A DNA stretch of 64,000 nt, taken from Leptospira sp. WS60.C2. Lineage in GTDB: Bacteria > Spirochaetota > Leptospiria > Leptospirales > Leptospiraceae. Under the pieces are notes generated by a model. That model was not told the origin of the DNA and searched no databases. It worked only from the letters and a program-made list of their open reading frames with translations. Location of the stretch: assembly GCF_040833955.1 (NCBI RefSeq), contig NZ_CP162133.1:3231501-3295500 (forward strand), written 5' to 3'. Below, one piece after another: positions 43,416 to 52,690 of the stretch. A program made the translations under genes and the position numbers. Numbering within the stretch: the stretch's first letter is position 1; each line of letters opens with the position of its first letter.

Positions 43416-46107
43416 CCTCCTCTGGATTCTTACCATCTCTGCCTTTTGGACCTCAATGGTCGTTGCAAGACCAGGGATGGGAAATTCCTATCGATCCTCA
43501 AGTTCCTCGTCTAGCTCAAGCAGTACCCGTTCTTCTTATTCTAGTTATAAACCTTCCACTTCTTCCTATTCTAATTCCTCGAAATCTTATTCGTCGTCTG
43601 GATCTTATACAACAAGCAGTATTCCAGAACCCACTTCGTATTTCGATTCGACAAATCATTCTATTTCGGTCTCTTTTCATGCAGATGGAACTGCCACCAT
43701 TCGGGAATCATTTCGAATTAAAAAGAACCAATCAAAAATTGGCATCAAACGACCAACCATCTTAATTCATGGAGATACGAAGATTTCCAATCTCCTTGTC
43801 ACCCCTGAACATTTTCATTCTTCGCATAACAATAATGCAGTTATCGTTTACTGGCCTGAGGCAGAACAGAACCCCGAAACAGATATAACAATTAGTTACC
43901 AAATTGATAAAGCATATCTTTCAATCGATGATCTAAAACTTGTCAATTGGCGGTTTTCCAAGACAAGCAATTCATCGAATTTATTCACCCTAAATTTAGA
44001 ATGGGATCCCAATACTTTCTCCCAAGCCTTAAAGATCCAAGAAGAATCTTTTAATGAAAGACTAGCTGAATATGAACGGATTAATCTAAAGATTTATAAA
44101 CAATCGAACGTTTTTCGATACAATCCAACCACAAACTCTGAAATAAGTGCGTTGGTTGTGATTGATGTTCCCATATTGGAAATGACGAAAGACAGTGCAG
44201 ATATGTTTGATTCAAATAAAACTTCGCATAATTCTAATTATGCACTAGAAGAAGTGGTGAAAATTCGAAATAATGGTGAACATGTTTACACATCTAAGAT
44301 TCAAATTTCCAATCAATACACCAATTTGGACTCGTTGCACATTCCATTTGGTATCAATCGTTTTCGAGAAACTGGCGAATCGACTTGGAATCAAATGATC
44401 ATTCCAGCCTTCCAAGTTTCCTATGGCTTTGAAGGACTTTCTACCTATTTTTGGCATTTGTTTCATGCACAACTAACAGAAGGAAAAAAGCTTTCTAACA
44501 ATCAAAACAGTTACGAATTTAAATACCACACCTTAGGGGAAGCATCGAATCGTTTGGACCTTGGAGTCGAAAGATGGATTCGGATTACCAGTTTGGAAAA
44601 AAGAGAAAATTTAAATCTAGAATCTTTTTCCATACGAGTGTTATGCGAATCCGAAATTGATCCAAGTCAAATTATAGTCGATTTGGTTGCCTTGGACTGT
44701 GAGCATTGCACAGAAACTTTGAATTCGTCTTCTCTGGTGATTCCCCTAGAACCTAAATGGGAAACTGATGGATTTCGAATCAATTGGGATAAACCTTTCC
44801 CGAACCAATACCAATTGTATTTGCGCGTCTTTGAAAAAGGAAATAACATCCAATACAATCCATTTTTACTATTGTATGCAGTCCTAAATGCTTTCTTTCA
44901 TTCTCCTGGATCAGGCAATCACTTAGGCCACCTTACCATCGTTGGAATCCTTTGTTTTGGACTTTTGATCACGGTGTTTATTTTCTATACCCGAAACGAA
45001 GTGAAACGATCACAAAAAAAACAATTTGCTACGATACTTTTTCAACTGAAACAACTAGATCCTACTTTTGATTTTCAATTATTCAAAGAGAAGATCATTC
45101 ACATCACAAAAATGACTGCATCATCTTGGGACAAAGGTGATATGGAACCTAGTCGTAATTTTTTATCAGCAGCCGTTTTCCAAAGATTTTCCATACAATT
45201 ACAATTGATGAAACAAGTTGATTCAGAAGTGAATCGCATGAAAGACTTTTCTGTGGTATCACTCCAAATCGTTGATTTTTCAATGGAATCAGACTATTTA
45301 ACCTTACATATTAAAATCAAATGTAAAACGAAAGATAAAACATTTCCAATCAAGACTTCTGAACTAGAAATACAAAGTGCATTTCGAAACGAATCCTTCA
45401 TTGTGTATGAAGAAATTCATTCCTATACAAGAAAAACTACCACACAAACAAAACCAAAAATAGATCTAATTCATAATTTATGTCCAAGCTGTGGGGCTTC
45501 CGCCAAACATTCTCACGTTACGAATAAATGTGAATATTGCGGGTGCCTCTATAATTCTGGAGAAGCAGATTGGGTTTTAACAGAAATCACACAGACTGTG
45601 GAATGGAATTCAACCAACCAAAAGAGAAAGAAAAACTCTTCAGAAAAATTCGCAAAACAAATATTAGAAGATAGAGCCGCCACGGTTTTTTGGAAATACC
45701 TCCATTTTATCTCAATACCGAAAAGTCAAATGTTACATCGAGAGTCATTAGAGGAATCCTATCAAACATTAGGAAATACTGGTAAAGAACCAATGCATAC
45801 ACCCGTTGTGGGTTCTTGTCATTTGGTAGAGTTAAACGAAAGTTCAACCCCAAACAAAATGACCTGCGAAATTCGATGGAGTGTTGCTCGTAAAAAAGGA
45901 CTTGTTCCAGAACATCGTAGGTCCCGCATCACATTAGCCTTACCAAAAGAAAGACCAAATGTTTTAGGTTTCTCAGAGTTATCGTGTGAGAATTGTGGTG
46001 CTCCTTTGCCCGAAGTGGATGCCAATGAATGCGGATATTGCCATAAACCAATACCAGAAAAAGTGACCGATTGGTTGTTTGAGTCGATTGAAATGATTTC
46101 TCTCTGA
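43408..46107 (+). CDS. Large membrane protein: Ser-rich linker, DUF2207-like domain, Tim44-like domain, two zinc ribbons
   Basis: 899 residues from TTG 43408. A signal peptide is followed by a Ser-rich linker (residues 27-70, including ten consecutive Ser). A beta-rich extracytoplasmic part (~75-500) with FHADGTATIRESFRI resembles DUF2207. A transmembrane helix (about 510-530) leads to a cytoplasmic Tim44-like domain (DPTFDFQLFKEKI ... SSWDKGDME, about 550-690). Two zinc ribbons follow: CPSCG..CEYCG (~692-715) and CENCG..CGYCH (~863-884), each followed by a DW-L-xxI segment. It is coupled to TerB. Function unknown; a membrane-spanning sensor is plausible. Confidence 0.7.
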   Translation: MRNLLWILTISAFWTSMVVARPGMGNSYRSSSSSSSSSSTRSSYSSYKPSTSSYSNSSKSYSSSGSYTTSSIPEPTSYFDSTNHSISVSFHADGTATIRESFRIKKNQSKIGIKRPTILIHGDTKISNLLVTPEHFHSSHNNNAVIVYWPEAEQNPETDITISYQIDKAYLSIDDLKLVNWRFSKTSNSSNLFTLNLEWDPNTFSQALKIQEESFNERLAEYERINLKIYKQSNVFRYNPTTNSEISALVVIDVPILEMTKDSADMFDSNKTSHNSNYALEEVVKIRNNGEHVYTSKIQISNQYTNLDSLHIPFGINRFRETGESTWNQMIIPAFQVSYGFEGLSTYFWHLFHAQLTEGKKLSNNQNSYEFKYHTLGEASNRLDLGVERWIRITSLEKRENLNLESFSIRVLCESEIDPSQIIVDLVALDCEHCTETLNSSSLVIPLEPKWETDGFRINWDKPFPNQYQLYLRVFEKGNNIQYNPFLLLYAVLNAFFHSPGSGNHLGHLTIVGILCFGLLITVFIFYTRNEVKRSQKKQFATILFQLKQLDPTFDFQLFKEKIIHITKMTASSWDKGDMEPSRNFLSAAVFQRFSIQLQLMKQVDSEVNRMKDFSVVSLQIVDFSMESDYLTLHIKIKCKTKDKTFPIKTSELEIQSAFRNESFIVYEEIHSYTRKTTTQTKPKIDLIHNLCPSCGASAKHSHVTNKCEYCGCLYNSGEADWVLTEITQTVEWNSTNQKRKKNSSEKFAKQILEDRAATVFWKYLHFISIPKSQMLHRESLEESYQTLGNTGKEPMHTPVVGSCHLVELNESSTPNKMTCEIRWSVARKKGLVPEHRRSRITLALPKERPNVLGFSELSCENCGAPLPEVDANECGYCHKPIPEKVTDWLFESIEMISL

Positions 46108-46112
46108 ATTGT

Positions 46113-46820
46113 TTATCTTGGTTTGGTGTAACAAATCCAATGGCGATCGGAGATTACTTCCAAATTCAGTTTGTGGCTCATCCGGATGGTGGCAATCATA
46201 TCGGCAACCTCTTCGAATCGAAAGGCAGCAAGCAAACTATTGAAAAAATCTTTCCTCAGAATCTCCGATTCATTTTTCGCATAACGATCTACTAGGTGAT
46301 CTGTCTCTGCAAGCGAGTTTGGTCTCAATAAATCGCAGATAAAAATAAAACTATCATCATCGATCGATCGTTGGATGGCCGACCAAAAGGCATATGGATC
46401 ATGTACATGATGCAAAAGTGAGTTAGAGAAAACTAGGTCAAAGCTAGATTCGGGAACAAAGCCTTGCACAAGTTCGTTTTTAAAAAATAAATTATTGTTT
46501 CTTTTTTCACCCAAGACATTAAAAAGACGCTTCTTACACAAATCTAACATGAGATTGGAACCATCAAGAAACGTGAAATTGGAATTAGGAAAAAGATTCA
46601 AGAGTCTGGAAGACATATCTCCAGGTCCACATCCTAGGTCCAAAACGTATTTTGGTGAAAATTGAAGAGGTAATCTGCTTTGAAACTGTTTGATGATCAT
46701 CGAATGAGCCGATTCAAAATCGGCATGCGCATACGATTGTACCTGTTCCGCTTCTTCCATAAGCTCTGGTTCAGGGATTCGAATCAGCGATTGCAGGTTG
46801 GTTTGTTCCCATCTTTTCAT
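46113..46820 (-). CDS. Class I SAM-dependent methyltransferase
   Basis: A 235-residue Rossmann methyltransferase. The SAM motif I is YVLDLGCGPGDMSSRL near residues 65-80, motif II FTFLDGSNLMLDL near 90-105, and the post-I segment SFDLVFSNSLLHHVHDPYAF near 133-152 is typical of small-molecule methyltransferases (UbiE/BioC-like). The substrate is not predictable. It is divergent from the 46844 lipoprotein gene and convergent with the large zinc-ribbon gene. Start ATG 46820. Confidence 0.88.
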   Translation of the reverse strand: MKRWEQTNLQSLIRIPEPELMEEAEQVQSYAHADFESAHSMIIKQFQSRLPLQFSPKYVLDLGCGPGDMSSRLLNLFPNSNFTFLDGSNLMLDLCKKRLFNVLGEKRNNNLFFKNELVQGFVPESSFDLVFSNSLLHHVHDPYAFWSAIQRSIDDDSFIFICDLLRPNSLAETDHLVDRYAKNESEILRKDFFNSLLAAFRFEEVADMIATIRMSHKLNLEVISDRHWICYTKPR

Positions 46821-46843
46821 TGGTTGATGAGGTTTACATTTCT

Positions 46844-47317
46844 ATGAGACAAATGTTTCTTTCCATTCTTTTCTTATTCCTTTTCACAAATTGTATGCTC
46901 ACAGAAGGCATAGGAATTCCGACTTACGGAGCCGTGAAAGGCTCTGATGCCAAAAAAAGAATTTCAGATGCAATTTTGGAAGCAGAAGGTACTGCAACAG
47001 CATTTTGGTTAGCCCAGTCGGGAATGAAAGGCGGGCAAGGACCCATTTCTCCGTTACTTCTCATCAATGGGTATCTAGCCAAAATCCTATATTCTTTTTT
47101 ATCCGACATTGACGACGACGAATCCTTTATGGAATCTTCCGTCCTACAATGCGAATCCGACATTCGTACAAAAGGAGCTTTGGTTTTAGGTGCCGTTTAT
47201 GATGGTCTAACAACCGTTGGGGGAGTCGCACGAGATGCACTCTTGTTGCCAGAATTTGCTGCTTGTGACTTAGACAAAACGGGGAAAATCATCACCATCG
47301 AACCCATTCGATTTTAA
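46844..47317 (+). CDS. Small lipoprotein, hypothetical
   Basis: About 157 residues starting at ATG 46844 (MRQMFLSIL); the frame begins at 46820. The signal peptide ends with LFTNC, a spirochaetal lipobox. The mature part contains AILEAEGTATAFWLAQSGMKGG and is rich in small residues; it ends VGGVARDALLLPEF...EPIRF. The sequence style is common in leptospiral lipoproteins, but no named domain was recognised. It precedes a beta-lactamase-fold gene by 12 nt on the same strand, so the two, and the START-like gene after them, form a lipoprotein/exported operon. Confidence 0.65.
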   Translation: MRQMFLSILFLFLFTNCMLTEGIGIPTYGAVKGSDAKKRISDAILEAEGTATAFWLAQSGMKGGQGPISPLLLINGYLAKILYSFLSDIDDDESFMESSVLQCESDIRTKGALVLGAVYDGLTTVGGVARDALLLPEFAACDLDKTGKIITIEPIRF

Positions 47318-47329
47318 GGAGGTATCATT

Positions 47330-48586
47330 ATGCATCAGAATCAAAAAATTGCAGTCACACTTACTCTTTTTAGCTTATTTTTCTTTCAATGCCAAAAGGC
47401 AGTGATGACGGATAAGGACACACAAGCAACTCTCATCGCTGGTATCTTCGGTTCTTGTTTTAGTTTGGATTCTTGTTTTGACCAATATGTAAGAACGACA
47501 GATGAAGGTGCTAGTTTCCAAGTCTTTGACCAGGATGGAACAAGGATTTATGCGAGACAATCTGGTTTGAACTATAATACCTATAGACCTATTGCCTCTG
47601 GATCCAAATGGGTGACTGCGATCACAGCCATGCGAGCAATTGATTGTAATACGAATAGTGGTACTTTTGCACAGTGTGGAACCGTGACTACAGGAACTTG
47701 TAATAGTGGAGCAGTGGCTGGTGCAATCTCACTATCTCGAACCACAGGCCAAGTTTTGGGTTGGACAGGGACGTATGCCAATGTCACCTTACGTCAGTTA
47801 TTATCCTTTACCTCAGGGCTCAATGCAGGTGGTGGGAATGGATCAGGACAAGCCAGTTGTATCTCGAGCCTACCTCTTGGTGCGACAAATACCCAAAAAG
47901 ACAATTGTGTGGGTGAAATCCGAGACCAATCTACGGGAACACCTGGCGCTCTCTACCAATACAATTCCAATCATATGGCAGTCGCACAACGAATGTTAGA
48001 AGTTTCCTGCGGGAAAACTTGGGATACCTTGTTTACCCAGTTGATTGTGACCCCACTAGGATGGGATGGAAGCCAAGCCCTTTGGAAAGGGAATTTCCGA
48101 ACAGGAGATGACACCGATGGGAGTTTGTCTGGTGCGTATGGACTTTCCATTTCACCTGAACATTATGCCCGAATGTTAAATGCGCTTTTGACAAATGGAA
48201 CAGCAAAGAATTCAGCTGGTGCAAATATATCCAATTTTCTTTCCACTACCTCTGTTACGGAAATCTTAGCTGACCAATACAACGGAGCAAGGATTGGATA
48301 CTCTCAATTTTCAGCATTTGGCTACCGTTGGCAGTATGGACTGGGGAACTGGAGGTTTTGCACCGTTACCAACGTCCCTGCGGAATGTGACAAGGATTTG
48401 ATTTCACACAGCATTGGAATCAATGGATTTTACCCATGGCTTGACAAAAACCGAAACTATATGGCAATCCTTGCGGTGAATAATGTCGGAAGAAAAAATG
48501 GATTGAGTTTGTTACCACCTTCTTCAACTTCATTATTCTTTGCAGAAACAGTCAGACCTCTGATCCATACGCAAATAGGCAGGTAA
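47330..48586 (+). CDS. Beta-lactamase-fold serine hydrolase, lipoprotein
   Basis: A 418-residue protein with signal peptide and lipobox (FFFQC). The serine hydrolase SxxK motif is in ASGSKWVTAI (Ser and Lys of S-G-S-K near residue 88-91), and the tyrosine region reads YQYNSNHM near 205, a variant of the Y-S-N motif. This is the class C / esterase branch of the beta-lactamase superfamily; esterase or D-amino-peptidase activity is more likely than antibiotic hydrolysis. Strong AAGGAGG precedes ATG 47330. Cys are unusually frequent for an exported hydrolase, suggesting disulfides. Confidence 0.82.
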   Translation: MHQNQKIAVTLTLFSLFFFQCQKAVMTDKDTQATLIAGIFGSCFSLDSCFDQYVRTTDEGASFQVFDQDGTRIYARQSGLNYNTYRPIASGSKWVTAITAMRAIDCNTNSGTFAQCGTVTTGTCNSGAVAGAISLSRTTGQVLGWTGTYANVTLRQLLSFTSGLNAGGGNGSGQASCISSLPLGATNTQKDNCVGEIRDQSTGTPGALYQYNSNHMAVAQRMLEVSCGKTWDTLFTQLIVTPLGWDGSQALWKGNFRTGDDTDGSLSGAYGLSISPEHYARMLNALLTNGTAKNSAGANISNFLSTTSVTEILADQYNGARIGYSQFSAFGYRWQYGLGNWRFCTVTNVPAECDKDLISHSIGINGFYPWLDKNRNYMAILAVNNVGRKNGLSLLPPSSTSLFFAETVRPLIHTQIGR

Positions 48587-48588
48587 CC

Positions 48589-49272
48589 ATGAACCAACAC
48601 AAACAAACCCTATCATTCCTTCTTGGATGTTTCCTTTTCACTTTAATTTCTCCACTCTTGTCTCAAACACCCGAGTGGTCAGAAGCAAAACGAAAGAAAG
48701 GAATCCAAATTCTAACAAGACCTGTCGCAGGTTCCAATATTGAAGAATTTTTAGGTAGGACGGAAGTGGACGCCACGCTTGCACAAGTGGTTGCCCTCCT
48801 TGTTGATCCACAATCTTGCAAAACTCTATACCACCAATGTAAAGAACTCACAGTTCTTTCTGGTAATGAAAAAAAATCCTCTGTTTACTTACGAAATGGA
48901 GCACCTTGGCCAGTGAACGATCGTGATGTGATCATGGATCGAAGTTTTGAGCAAAACGAAAAAACATTCACCACCACGATGAAGATGAAACGATTGGAAT
49001 CCAATGCCAAAGCTTCCCCATCAGGAGTGACTCGGATGCCAGAGTTTGAAGGGTATTGGAAACTGATTCCCCTAGCCAATGGAAAAGTGAAAATTGAATA
49101 CCAAGCTCATTTTGAACCAGGTGGATCCGTTCCTCAATCTGTAATCAATATGGTTCTCACAGATACTCCTTACGAATCTCTATTGAACTTAAAGTCTTTA
49201 GTAGAACAAGGAAAACACAAAGATACCAAGTATGATTGGCTCAAGGAACCAAGCACTACCCCTGCTAAATAA
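48589..49272 (+). CDS. Exported START/SRPBCC-domain protein
   Basis: A 227-residue protein with a signal peptide (FLLGCFLFTLISPLLSQ). The mature part matches lipid-binding START domains: GIQILTRPVAGSNIEEFLGRTEVDATLAQVVALLVD, then RDVIMDRSF and a strand pair ending MPEFEGYWKLIPL. Its ligand is probably a lipid or other hydrophobic molecule in the periplasm. 2 nt after the beta-lactamase-fold gene. It ends 9 nt from a convergent barrel gene. Confidence 0.8.
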   Translation: MNQHKQTLSFLLGCFLFTLISPLLSQTPEWSEAKRKKGIQILTRPVAGSNIEEFLGRTEVDATLAQVVALLVDPQSCKTLYHQCKELTVLSGNEKKSSVYLRNGAPWPVNDRDVIMDRSFEQNEKTFTTTMKMKRLESNAKASPSGVTRMPEFEGYWKLIPLANGKVKIEYQAHFEPGGSVPQSVINMVLTDTPYESLLNLKSLVEQGKHKDTKYDWLKEPSTTPAK

Positions 49273-49281
49273 AATTTCCAA

Positions 49282-50046
49282 TCAAAAAGTAGTTCGAAAC
49301 CCATAGGAAACAAAATTGGATCCACAATTGGGATCTGGAGGACAATACAGTCCAAAGATCCCTGACCTATGGTGGACTCGTAAAAAAATTTCGGTCTTTC
49401 GTTCAAACGGAAGATAGGAACTCACCTCTACCATCATATAATTCAGAAGGGCTCTCGATTCAATGGCATCTCTTTGAAGTCCACTCTCTAAATAATAACC
49501 CTTTGCTTTGTTCTCTAATTTAGGATTTTCTGATGCCAATGACATACCTTCGCCTAATGAGAAGCTGATGGGAGAATCGAAGATTCGATTGATTTTAACA
49601 ATATAAAATGAATTCGCTTCCCAATGGTTCATTTCACCAAAATGTTTGGTCACGTTTGTTTCCCATAAAAAATCAAACCAACGGATTCGATAGTCAAGCG
49701 GACGAGAGACACCGATCGATCCAATATAAGACTCACGATAGTCTGTTTTTTGACGGAATACAATCGGAATCAAATCCGTTGTTGTGAAAATACCTCCGTA
49801 CAAAACGAAACTCCAATTTTCTTTTGGTATGGCAATGGATTGAAGATAATGGATTGGTGTAAACAAACAACAAATCATCAAAAGATAGAGAGTGATTTGT
49901 TTTGATTTTTTCAAAAAACCATTTCGTTTTCCAATTGAGATTTTGATACTATTTTTCTTCAGCAATTGATCTTGATGCACTGGTTTGTCTATCATCTCCA
50001 TATGATGGACTAAGGTTGGAACCAATCCTGATTTCTTTTTTCCCAT
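49282..50046 (-). CDS. PagL-like / acyloxyacyl-hydrolase-type outer-membrane barrel
   Basis: A 254-residue protein. A hydrophobic segment (LYLLMICCLFTPIHYLQSIA, about residues 52-72) may act as a late signal peptide; the preceding 50 basic residues are unusual and the true start may be a downstream Met. The remaining chain has eight amphipathic strands, and the C-terminus RVHHRSGIFGL ... NFVSYGFRTTF resembles PagL-type lipid A deacylases (His and Ser in HHRSG) and ends in Phe. The start overlaps the upstream gene by 37 nt. Activity is not established. Confidence 0.6.
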   Translation of the reverse strand: MGKKKSGLVPTLVHHMEMIDKPVHQDQLLKKNSIKISIGKRNGFLKKSKQITLYLLMICCLFTPIHYLQSIAIPKENWSFVLYGGIFTTTDLIPIVFRQKTDYRESYIGSIGVSRPLDYRIRWFDFLWETNVTKHFGEMNHWEANSFYIVKINRIFDSPISFSLGEGMSLASENPKLENKAKGYYLESGLQRDAIESRALLNYMMVEVSSYLPFERKTEIFLRVHHRSGIFGLYCPPDPNCGSNFVSYGFRTTF

Positions 50047-50792
50047 TCTGTCAATTGGATATGAATGACATCATAATTTTGTAGAAACAAACGTCTTAAG
50101 AAGGTTTCATACTCCTTACAATTCTCTGTTTGTGTTTGTTCCATTGATTCCCTAACTTTTGTTGGTTTCTCTTGGATACAATACTTTTGTAAATGGGATG
50201 GATACCGATTGGAATTGAGAATGGGAGCGACAATACTGGAACCTGTACCTATATAAAATGGCATCGGTGCCCAAATGGTTTCGTGTGTAGACAAAAACGA
50301 AATACGATGTAAATTGGTTTCCCCCGATGTCCAAACAAGTTCTGCTTCCGTTTCCATGGTTCCATAATAAACCATTGTCAGCGCAAGCAAACTGATCCCA
50401 ATACTTTTAAATGGTCTCTGACTCTCATTTCGAATGACAAGAGTTAAGTTGTCTATATTTGTTAATTCAAATCCACGATCCCATCTAGGTAACTCGTTGG
50501 GATTATGCGGTTTTTTTTGAGGAATTTGAGGTAACCTGTTTGGATCAGGAGGTGGCAGTGGAACCGTCGTTAAATCAGCAACATTCACTTGGTCATCTAT
50601 GAGAATCGCCGGAGGAACAGGAAAAACTTCTGGAAATACTTTTGCTAAGATAGGATCGGTTGTAGACCAACGAATAGAAATGGTTTTATTTTTGGAAAGT
50701 TTTGCCTCTGAACTTAACTCAGGCATAGGAGTTTTACACGAAATATGCAAACCAAAAAACAAAAGGATTAAATATACAAAATGTAACTTCAT
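50010..50792 (-). CDS. Lipoprotein, hypothetical, proline-rich
   Basis: About 260 residues from ATG 50792 (MKLHFVYLILLFF); the frame opens at 50861. The signal peptide ends LHISC, a lipobox. A proline-rich segment (residues ~70-95, VPLPPPDPNRLPQIPQKKP) precedes a beta-rich region. Near 230-245 there are two Cys. No family recognised. Overlaps the downstream PagL-like gene by 37 nt, so the two are co-expressed, and both are envelope proteins. Confidence 0.6.
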   Translation of the reverse strand: MKLHFVYLILLFFGLHISCKTPMPELSSEAKLSKNKTISIRWSTTDPILAKVFPEVFPVPPAILIDDQVNVADLTTVPLPPPDPNRLPQIPQKKPHNPNELPRWDRGFELTNIDNLTLVIRNESQRPFKSIGISLLALTMVYYGTMETEAELVWTSGETNLHRISFLSTHETIWAPMPFYIGTGSSIVAPILNSNRYPSHLQKYCIQEKPTKVRESMEQTQTENCKEYETFLRRLFLQNYDVIHIQLTEWEKRNQDWFQP

Positions 50793-50882
50793 ATGACAGA
50801 AACAAGTTTCTGGTGATAGTTTAGACTTACTTTGAATCGAGATAAAGAAGATTATCAGCAACCATTCTGAGTTGGGGAATAA

Positions 50883-50908
50883 AAAAAGCCTGATTTCTCA
50901 GGCTTTTT
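50883..50908 (-). terminator. Rho-independent terminator of the acyl-CoA dehydrogenase gene
   Basis: On the plus strand AAAAAGCCTGA (50883-50893) pairs with TCAGGCTTTTT (50898-50908) around a 4-nt loop. Read on the minus strand the stem ends in a run of T, the classical intrinsic terminator. It lies ~105 nt beyond the acyl-CoA dehydrogenase stop (51014); because both sides end in A/T runs it could work in both directions. Confidence 0.85.
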
Positions 50909-50967
50909 CACAATGTTTGTCATGTCTTTTTGGACAGAAGAACAAACTTTGATTGTTTACAAGTTCG

Positions 50968-51003
50968 TTCTGTATCGAACGAAAGTATATGTTCGATACA
51001 GAA
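50968..51003. other. 13-bp perfect inverted repeat 3' of the acyl-CoA dehydrogenase gene
   Basis: TTCTGTATCGAAC (50968-50980) and GTTCGATACAGAA (50991-51003) form a perfect 13-bp stem around a 10-nt loop. Outer arms AACAAACTT (50941-50949) and AAGTTTGTT (51002-51010) add a competing longer-range pairing. A T-run follows on the plus strand (51009-51015), while the next terminator on the minus strand is separate. It may stabilise the 3' end of the minus-strand mRNA or be a protein-binding site. Confidence 0.6.
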
Positions 51004-51013
51004 GTTTGTTTTT

Positions 51014-52690
51014 TTAAGCAACGAGAGCTTGATCAAGAAGGTCCTTCGCAACAACGCGAAGAGCCATCACTTCCTCTGCTCCTTCAAAGATAGAGAATAC
51101 ACGAGCATCTACAAAGTAACGTGATACTGGATATTCTTCCGCATAACCCATACCACCATGAATTTGCATTGCTTCTCGTGTTACCCACTCAGCAATTTTG
51201 GATGCATACAATTTAACAAGTGTTGCTTCCATTTGGCCTTTGTGGTCATCGAGTAACGTTGCTACATAGTTTGTGTATTGGCGAGTTGCTTGCACAATCA
51301 TTGCCATCTTTGCGATTTTAAACTTAGTTAAGTTGTAATCGAAGATTGGTTTTGCAAATACTTTACGCTCTTGGGAATAACGGAGAGCTGCTTCCAGAGC
51401 CGCTTGCATCACACCATTTGCGCGAGCTGCTGTTTGGATACGTCCACCAGCAAATCCTTCCATTTGAAAGTAAAAACCTTTTCCACGACCAGCGTCGCCA
51501 CCGAGAAGGTTTTCCTTTGGAACAAAGTAATCTTCGAAAGAAACTTCGTAAGAGTGCATTCCTCGGTAACCAATCGTTCCAATTGCTTTTCCTTGGATGG
51601 TTCCGCCACCTTCTTGTTTGTAGCTGAACTCGTGTCCGTCAAAGGATGGTTTTTCAGCGAGAAGAATGGAGAGACCTCTGTGTTTGAGACTTGGGTCAGA
51701 CTCTGTACGGCAAAGGATGAGAAGAAGGTTTGCATACCCTGCAAATGTACACCAAGTTTTTACACCATTGATGACAAATCCACCTTCCACTTCTTTTGCT
51801 GTTACGGAAACTCCGGCAACATCAGAACCGTAGTTAGGTTCTGTTACCATAATTCCCGCCATCTTTTCACCAGAAGCAAGAAGAGGTAACCATTTGTTCT
51901 TTTGTTCTTCCGTTCCCCCTTTGAGGAGAGCTTTTGACATGATTTCTGGACGAGTGATAAGAGATCCTGCCGCTCCTAGAGAACCTCGAGAAAGTTCTTC
52001 TGTTACCACTAACATGGAGATATTGTCAGGGCGATCATTTGGTTGGATTCCACCGAATTGTTCTGGAATGCAAAGACCAAAACAACCCATGTCACGAAGG
52101 CCATTGATGATCTCTTGTGGGATCAAATCATCATGTCTGTGAACATGTTCTGCATGAGGAACAACTACGTTTTCTGCAAAGTCTTTGAAAATTCCACGGA
52201 AGTTTTCATGGTCTTCAGAAAGTCCGTATGCTCCAAAATGTCCAAGATCAACGATCTTATCCACGATGGCTTCGTAGTTTTCCATTTTGGATGCTGCTTC
52301 TACAAACGCATTGATGTCATCGGAAAACAATTTTGAAAATAATTCCTGATAAGAAAGTTCGTATTCTGCAGGACGCGCTGCCAGTTCAGAACGAATGTTC
52401 GAAACAGTTTCCGCCACAAACGTGAGGGCCATTTTCTGTTCCAATTCACCAGTTCCTTTGGAAGCATCCCAAGCATATACGATAAAGTTTTCTGCTACAC
52501 GTTGTTGTGCTGTCATCCAAGCAAGTTGGTAAAACACATGTTGCGTTTTGTCCATTTTGCTAACGGAAACTTTACCGTTCTCGGAATTTTTCTGTGCGAG
52601 TCGTTTCGTTACTTCATTGAGGAGGGCGGCTTGGGCGTTCAATGCCTTCTCCGCCTGGGATTTTTCGAGTTTCACTGCCGTTGCGGTCAT
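51014..52690 (-). CDS. Acyl-CoA dehydrogenase (large, 558 residues)
   Basis: FAD-dependent alpha,beta-dehydrogenation of acyl-CoA. N-terminal ~130 residues are helical and not typical; the canonical dehydrogenase follows with GIMVTEPNYGSDVAGV near 285 (FAD/substrate segment), VINGVKTWCTFA near 310, and IHGGMGYAEEYPVSRYFVDARVFSIFEGAEEVM near 510-545, where Glu in IFEGAEE corresponds to the catalytic base region. The ~560-residue length resembles the long FadE-like/ACDH groups. It stands alone between a terminator and a divergent ruvC; beta-oxidation role is inferred. Confidence 0.93.
   Translation of the reverse strand: MTATAVKLEKSQAEKALNAQAALLNEVTKRLAQKNSENGKVSVSKMDKTQHVFYQLAWMTAQQRVAENFIVYAWDASKGTGELEQKMALTFVAETVSNIRSELAARPAEYELSYQELFSKLFSDDINAFVEAASKMENYEAIVDKIVDLGHFGAYGLSEDHENFRGIFKDFAENVVVPHAEHVHRHDDLIPQEIINGLRDMGCFGLCIPEQFGGIQPNDRPDNISMLVVTEELSRGSLGAAGSLITRPEIMSKALLKGGTEEQKNKWLPLLASGEKMAGIMVTEPNYGSDVAGVSVTAKEVEGGFVINGVKTWCTFAGYANLLLILCRTESDPSLKHRGLSILLAEKPSFDGHEFSYKQEGGGTIQGKAIGTIGYRGMHSYEVSFEDYFVPKENLLGGDAGRGKGFYFQMEGFAGGRIQTAARANGVMQAALEAALRYSQERKVFAKPIFDYNLTKFKIAKMAMIVQATRQYTNYVATLLDDHKGQMEATLVKLYASKIAEWVTREAMQIHGGMGYAEEYPVSRYFVDARVFSIFEGAEEVMALRVVAKDLLDQALVA

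Noticed and set aside
43480..43625. Repeated TCC/TCT-rich DNA that could be a tandem repeat locus or CRISPR-like array
   Set aside because: It is the coding sequence of the Ser-rich linker of the large zinc-ribbon protein; no regularly spaced identical repeats with unique spacers.
47330..48586. Antibiotic-resistance beta-lactamase
   Set aside because: The Y-S-N region is atypical, and the protein is a lipoprotein of the esterase-like branch; no evidence of antibiotic hydrolysis.
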